64,000 nt of DNA. Source: Streptomyces xanthophaeus. GTDB lineage: Bacteria; Actinomycetota; Actinomycetes; Streptomycetales; Streptomycetaceae. The notes beneath the pieces were generated by a model, which was given only the letters and a program-made list of their open reading frames with translations, did not search any database and was not told the origin of the DNA. The position numbers and the translations under genes are program-made. The stretch lies in contig NZ_CP076543.1 of assembly GCF_030440515.1 (NCBI RefSeq), positions 310,001 to 374,000 of the forward strand. Direction: 5' to 3'. Positions within the stretch are counted from its first letter, which is position 1. Each line of letters begins with the position of its first letter. Positions 60,628 to 64,000 of this stretch are shown piece after piece.

Positions 60628-62271
60628 ATGCATCAGATGTACTCGGCCGGGCCCGCCGCGGACGGCGAAGACGCAGGCAGGCGGCGGTTCCTCGCGATCG
60701 CGGCGGGGGCGGCCACGGCCGCGGGGCTCGGGACCCTGGCCGGTTGCGCGAACGGCGACGGCACGGGCGAGGGCGGATCCGGGGCGGGGCCGCGGTCCGC
60801 GACCGCGTCGGAGTCCGCCGCGCCGGGCGGGAAGCCGCCGGCGGCCGGACCGCAGGGGCTCGACGTCAAGGCCGAGAACGCCCGTCCGGGCCATGCCGAC
60901 TGGCCCGTGGACAAGGCCGGTCCGGCGCGGGCCATCGAGGGATTCGCGGACAAGGTCAGCGTCCTGCCCGGCGAGTCCTTCGGGCTGCACGTGTCGACGA
61001 CCGCGCCCCGGTTCACCGTCTCCGCCTACCGGATGGGCTGGTACGGCGGGGCCCGGGCGCGGCTGGTGTGGCGCTCCGAGGCCCTGCCCGGGGCCCGGCA
61101 GCCCGAGCACACGGTGGACGCCGGGACCAGGATGGTCCGCACCCGGTGGACCCGTAGCGCCACGGTCGAGACGAAGGACTGGCCGGAGGGAAGCTACCTG
61201 CTGCGGCTGGACGCGCAGGGCGGCGAGGGCCGGCGTTTCGTGCCGATCACCGTCCGGTCCGCGTCGACCGCCGGCCGTACGGTCGTGGTCAACGCGGTGG
61301 CCACCTGGCAGGCGTACAACCGGTGGGGCGGCTACGGCAGCTACGACGGCCCCGGCGGCGGCTTCGCCTCCCGTTCGCTCGCCGTGAGCTTCGACCGGCC
61401 GTACGAGTACGACGACGGCGCGGGCCTGTTCCTGGTGTACGAGGCTCCGCTGATCGCGCTGGCCGAGCGCCTCGGCATACCCCTCGCCTACACGACCACC
61501 ACCGACGTGGCACGGGAGAAGCGGCTGCTGGAGGGGGCGGCGGCGGTGCTCTCCCTCGGGCACGACGAGTACTGGTCGCCGGAACAGCGGGCCCACTTCA
61601 CGGCCGCCCGCGACGCCGGTACCAACATCGCGATCCTGGGCGCGAACTGCTGCTTCCGCCGGATCCGGCTGGAACCCTCCGACCTGGGGCCGGACCGTAC
61701 GCTGGTCTGCTACAAGTCGTCCTACGAGCAGGACCCGGGGTTCAAGCGCGGCCATCCCGCGACGGTGGACTTCCGCTCCGCGCCCGGCGCGAACCCGGAG
61801 AGCTCGCTGCTCGGCGTGATCTACGACGGCTATCCGGTGGACGCCCCGTACGTGGTGACCAACCCCGGGCACTGGCTCTTCGAGGGCACCGGCGCGAAGG
61901 CGGGCGACCGCTTCGAGCACCTGGTCGGCGTCGAGTACGACAAGGTCGACACGGGCTTCCCGACGCCCCGGCCGATCGAGATCCTGGCCCACTCCCCCGT
62001 GGTGTGCGAGGGGCGGCCCAGCCACCAGGACACGGCCTACTACACGGTGGCGAGCGGGGCGGGAGTGTTCGCGACCGGCACGATGCGATGGGTGGAGGCC
62101 CTGGACGCGACCGGCGACGGCCGCAGCGGACGCAACCACGGTCTGGACGCACGCTCCGGGGCGCTGACCACCCGGGTGACGGAGAACCTCCTGCGGGTGT
62201 TCGCGGCGGGTCCGGCCGGCCGGACCCACCCGGCGCAGGACAACGTCAAGGCGGTGTACGGGGGTTCGTGA
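60628..62271 (+). CDS. N,N-dimethylformamidase beta-subunit-like Tat lipoprotein
   Basis: A 547-residue exported protein. The twin-Arg motif is GRRRFLAIAAG and the lipobox TLAGC. The domain has features I recall from the DMFase large-subunit C-terminal family: FTVSAYRMGWYGGARARLVW, NRWGGYGSYDG, SLGHDEYWSPEQR, ANPESSLLGVIYDG and TGTMRWVEALD. Dimethylformamidase hydrolyses DMF with a mononuclear iron, but this protein has no small-subunit partner here, so the natural substrate is open. The ATG at 60628 begins the Tat signal. Confidence 0.82.
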   Translation: MHQMYSAGPAADGEDAGRRRFLAIAAGAATAAGLGTLAGCANGDGTGEGGSGAGPRSATASESAAPGGKPPAAGPQGLDVKAENARPGHADWPVDKAGPARAIEGFADKVSVLPGESFGLHVSTTAPRFTVSAYRMGWYGGARARLVWRSEALPGARQPEHTVDAGTRMVRTRWTRSATVETKDWPEGSYLLRLDAQGGEGRRFVPITVRSASTAGRTVVVNAVATWQAYNRWGGYGSYDGPGGGFASRSLAVSFDRPYEYDDGAGLFLVYEAPLIALAERLGIPLAYTTTTDVAREKRLLEGAAAVLSLGHDEYWSPEQRAHFTAARDAGTNIAILGANCCFRRIRLEPSDLGPDRTLVCYKSSYEQDPGFKRGHPATVDFRSAPGANPESSLLGVIYDGYPVDAPYVVTNPGHWLFEGTGAKAGDRFEHLVGVEYDKVDTGFPTPRPIEILAHSPVVCEGRPSHQDTAYYTVASGAGVFATGTMRWVEALDATGDGRSGRNHGLDARSGALTTRVTENLLRVFAAGPAGRTHPAQDNVKAVYGGS

Positions 62272-62309
62272 GCCGGTGCGGCCGCCGGGCCGGGTGGTGG
62301 GGTGCGGGT

Positions 62310-62358
62310 CGAAGAGGGTGGACTTCGCCCGAAGAGGGTGTTTAGGATCGTGATCACG
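62310..62358 (+). promoter_or_regulatory. Candidate promoter and repeats upstream of the VOC gene
   Basis: CGAAGAGGGTG is repeated at 62310-62320 and 62330-62340. Candidate -35 TGGACT (62319-62324) and -10 TAGGAT (62343-62348) are spaced 18 bp, and CGTGATCACG (62349-62358), a 10-bp palindrome, covers the start region. A transcript would have a leader of about 75 bases before the VOC ATG. Confidence 0.4.
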
Positions 62359-62429
62359 GCATCGCGTGTCGGTCACCGTCCGGGTGAGGCATGGAGGCGC
62401 CGTGACGTGCCTTTCGGAGGCATTCACCC

Positions 62430-62828
62430 ATGTCCGTCCATCTGAACCACACGATCATCCACTCCCGTGACAACCGGGAGTCCGCCACTTTCCTGGCACA
62501 CGTCCTCGGCCTGGAGGTCGGGACCGAGTGGGGACCCTTCATCCCCGTGGACACCGCGAACGGCGTCACCCTGGACTTCGCGACCATCCCGGCCGGGTCC
62601 ATCACCCCGCAGCACTACGCCTTCCTCCTCTCGGAGGAGGAGTTCGACGCGGCGTTCGAGAAGATCCGGTCGGCACGGGTCCCGTACTTCGCGGACCCGC
62701 ACGGCCGCCACCCCGGCGAGATCAACCACAACGACGGGGGCCGCGGGGTGTACTTCACGGACCCGAGCGGCCACGGGATGGAGATCATCACGCGCCCGTA
62801 CGGCTACCAGGAGCCGGGCGCCGAGTAG
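62430..62828 (+). CDS. VOC family protein
   Basis: A 132-residue protein with two VOC modules: NHTIIHSRDNRESATFLAHVLGL and GVYFTDPSGHGMEIITRPYG. The His at the beginning, His in QHYAFLL and Glu in MEIITRP match metal ligands in glyoxalase-type proteins, so it is likely a metalloenzyme (dioxygenase or isomerase). Substrate unknown. It is unlike the other VOC protein near the ABC exporter. Confidence 0.87.
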   Translation: MSVHLNHTIIHSRDNRESATFLAHVLGLEVGTEWGPFIPVDTANGVTLDFATIPAGSITPQHYAFLLSEEEFDAAFEKIRSARVPYFADPHGRHPGEINHNDGGRGVYFTDPSGHGMEIITRPYGYQEPGAE

Positions 62829-62917
62829 GCCTCGGCCGAGCATGCGCGGGGCGGTGGACGAGTACGTCCGCTCATCCACCGCCGCCGCGGGCCCCACAGA
62901 CTCGGATCATCACCACT

Positions 62918-64000
62918 TCATGGCCCTGTGACGGTCATCCGCTCCATGACGGCCACCGGCAGCACCGGGTTCCGGGCGGCGTCCTCCGCCGTCCCCTCGT
63001 CGCCGAGCAGCGCGACGAGGACGGGTACGGGCACCCGTGGATGCCGCGCCGCCATGGCACGTACGCCGCTGTCCGGGTCGTCGAGCATCCGTACCACCGA
63101 GTCCGGCGACAGCCGGGGGTCGGTGGCGGCGCGCAGGCGTACCTCGGCGTCCTCGTCCCCGGCGAACCGTTCCACCAGACCGGGCGTCGAGTCCGGGTCG
63201 TCGAGGGCCAGTTGCCGCAGCCGCGGGTGCGGGTCGTCGGCGTGGCGGAGCAGGTCGCGCCGTGGGAAGTTCGGGTGTCCGTAGGGCCGGTCGGGGGTGG
63301 AGTAGCTCCCGTTCCACCACTGCCACACCTCCAGCAGCATGTCCGCCGGAGCGTCGTCGCACCGCTCTGCGAGGAAGAGCCGGACGACCCGGTCCTCGTC
63401 CCCGGCCAGCCGTTCCACCACGTCCGGCGGCAGCCGCCGGGCCGTCGCGACGCTGCTGCGCAGCAGGAGGTGCGGGGATGCCGCGAGGCGGCGCATGGCC
63501 TCCTCGTCCTCGTGCAGCGCCACCACCCACGCGACCGGCCGCCGCATCGTCCGCGGGTCGATGTCCACCGGTACGGCGGCCCGCCGCTCCTCCGTCAGCT
63601 CAGGACGCGTGGACACGGCAAGGCGTACGTCGTCCTCGGGGTCGGCCGCGAGTACCTCGACCAGGTCGGGGTCGAGGTAGGGGTTGCGGGCCAGGTTCCG
63701 GCGCAGCCAGGGGTCCGCGTCGGCGCACAGCCGCAGGGCGAGCTCCCGTTCCAGCCGGTGGCCCTCGACGAGACGGCCCGCTCCGGGCTCGGCGTCGTAG
63801 AACTCCGCGGTGAGCGGCACCTCCTCGTGCCGGGCGAGCGTGACCGCGGTCCGCACCGCCGGGGCGGGATCCGCGGCCAGCCGGGCCCGGGTCCCTTCGC
63901 CGAGGTCCCGCCAGCCGGCTTCGCACGCGGCGGCCCGTACCTGCGGGAGTGGATCCGCCAGCAGGGCCAGGCGCAGCGGGAGGGGCAGTGCGGGCATCCG
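62918..64000 (-). CDS. Leucine-rich-repeat-variant (LRV/HEAT-like) protein, N-terminally cut by window edge
   Basis: At least 359 residues built of short helical repeats: LALLADPLPQVRAAACEAG, RLAADPAPAVRTAVTLA, LCADADPWLRRNLARNPYLDPDLVEVLAADPEDDVRLAVS (in part), RFAGDEDAEVRLRAATDPRLS and RHPRVPVPVLVALLGDEG. This is the LRV pattern with a conserved DP/DxxVR. An ATG is found at 63997, but the window ends three bases beyond and the repeat seems to start mid-unit, so the true start may be outside. It is probably a protein-protein interaction scaffold. Confidence 0.75.
   Translation of the reverse strand, partial: RMPALPLPLRLALLADPLPQVRAAACEAGWRDLGEGTRARLAADPAPAVRTAVTLARHEEVPLTAEFYDAEPGAGRLVEGHRLERELALRLCADADPWLRRNLARNPYLDPDLVEVLAADPEDDVRLAVSTRPELTEERRAAVPVDIDPRTMRRPVAWVVALHEDEEAMRRLAASPHLLLRSSVATARRLPPDVVERLAGDEDRVVRLFLAERCDDAPADMLLEVWQWWNGSYSTPDRPYGHPNFPRRDLLRHADDPHPRLRQLALDDPDSTPGLVERFAGDEDAEVRLRAATDPRLSPDSVVRMLDDPDSGVRAMAARHPRVPVPVLVALLGDEGTAEDAARNPVLPVAVMERMTVTGP

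Overview
The window is chromosomal DNA from a high-GC actinomycete, almost certainly a Streptomyces. Evidence: extreme G/C bias at third codon positions; frequent GTG and TTG starts; GTGA/ATGA-coupled operons; twin-arginine lipoproteins; and typical Streptomyces families (DUF6126, DUF6629, DUF350, a SCO6745-like protein, a ChoA-type cholesterol oxidase, gntR-gntK-gntP). I see no tRNA, rRNA, CRISPR array, insertion sequence or prophage gene.

Layout. (1) 1-2345: zinc-starvation locus with zinc-independent ribosomal protein paralogues (S14, L28 / L31, S18, L32) on both sides of a Zur-like box, plus a CobW-like protein that lacks the GTP-binding motifs. (2) 2447-7654: mat-like extracellular glycan locus (membrane acyltransferase, NodB deacetylase fused to a processive GT2 synthase, Lys/Ala/Thr-rich membrane protein) with a divergent lipoprotein carrying a GH16-type ExDxE motif. 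(3) 7632-20161: mixed envelope, regulatory and transport genes: a two-component system, a secreted hemolysin-type repeat protein, a secreted hydrolase coupled to an acyltransferase, and a GNAT/ATP-grasp fusion. (4) 20283-28519: SDR, then a divergent pair formed by a membrane-fused adenylation-like protein and an ABC exporter, then a VOC protein and a truncated EntE-like protein. Both adenylation-like proteins have lost catalytic motifs. (5) 28691-32459: ECF sigma factor and gluconate operon. (6) 32445-36498: orphan protein, atypical P450, tyrosine-type phosphatase and a catalytically degenerate beta-lactamase-fold protein. (7) 36667-46892: large subtilase, MFS exporter, cholesterol oxidase, an oxidoreductase/AhpD-like pair and an XRE-cupin regulator with two tandem dyads. 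(8) 47082-55225: CorA, an ATP-dependent DNA ligase, a secreted-hydrolase/ABC-ATPase fusion with its permease, a lipoprotein carbonic anhydrase and an aldo/keto reductase. (9) 55488-64000: Pro/Thr-rich secreted protein, galT-galK without galE, a ricin-type lectin, a SCO6745-like protein, a DMFase-like Tat lipoprotein, a VOC protein and a leucine-rich-repeat-variant protein cut by the right edge.

The best candidates for undescribed biology are the neighbourhood with two inactive-looking adenylation proteins around an ABC exporter (21547-27607), the single-chain hydrolase-ABC ATPase (49821-53398) with a 26-bp perfect palindrome in its upstream region, the CobW-like protein without a P-loop in the Zur locus, and the mat-like locus with its divergent GH16-type lipoprotein. 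All family assignments come from reading motifs and recalling families; no database search was run.
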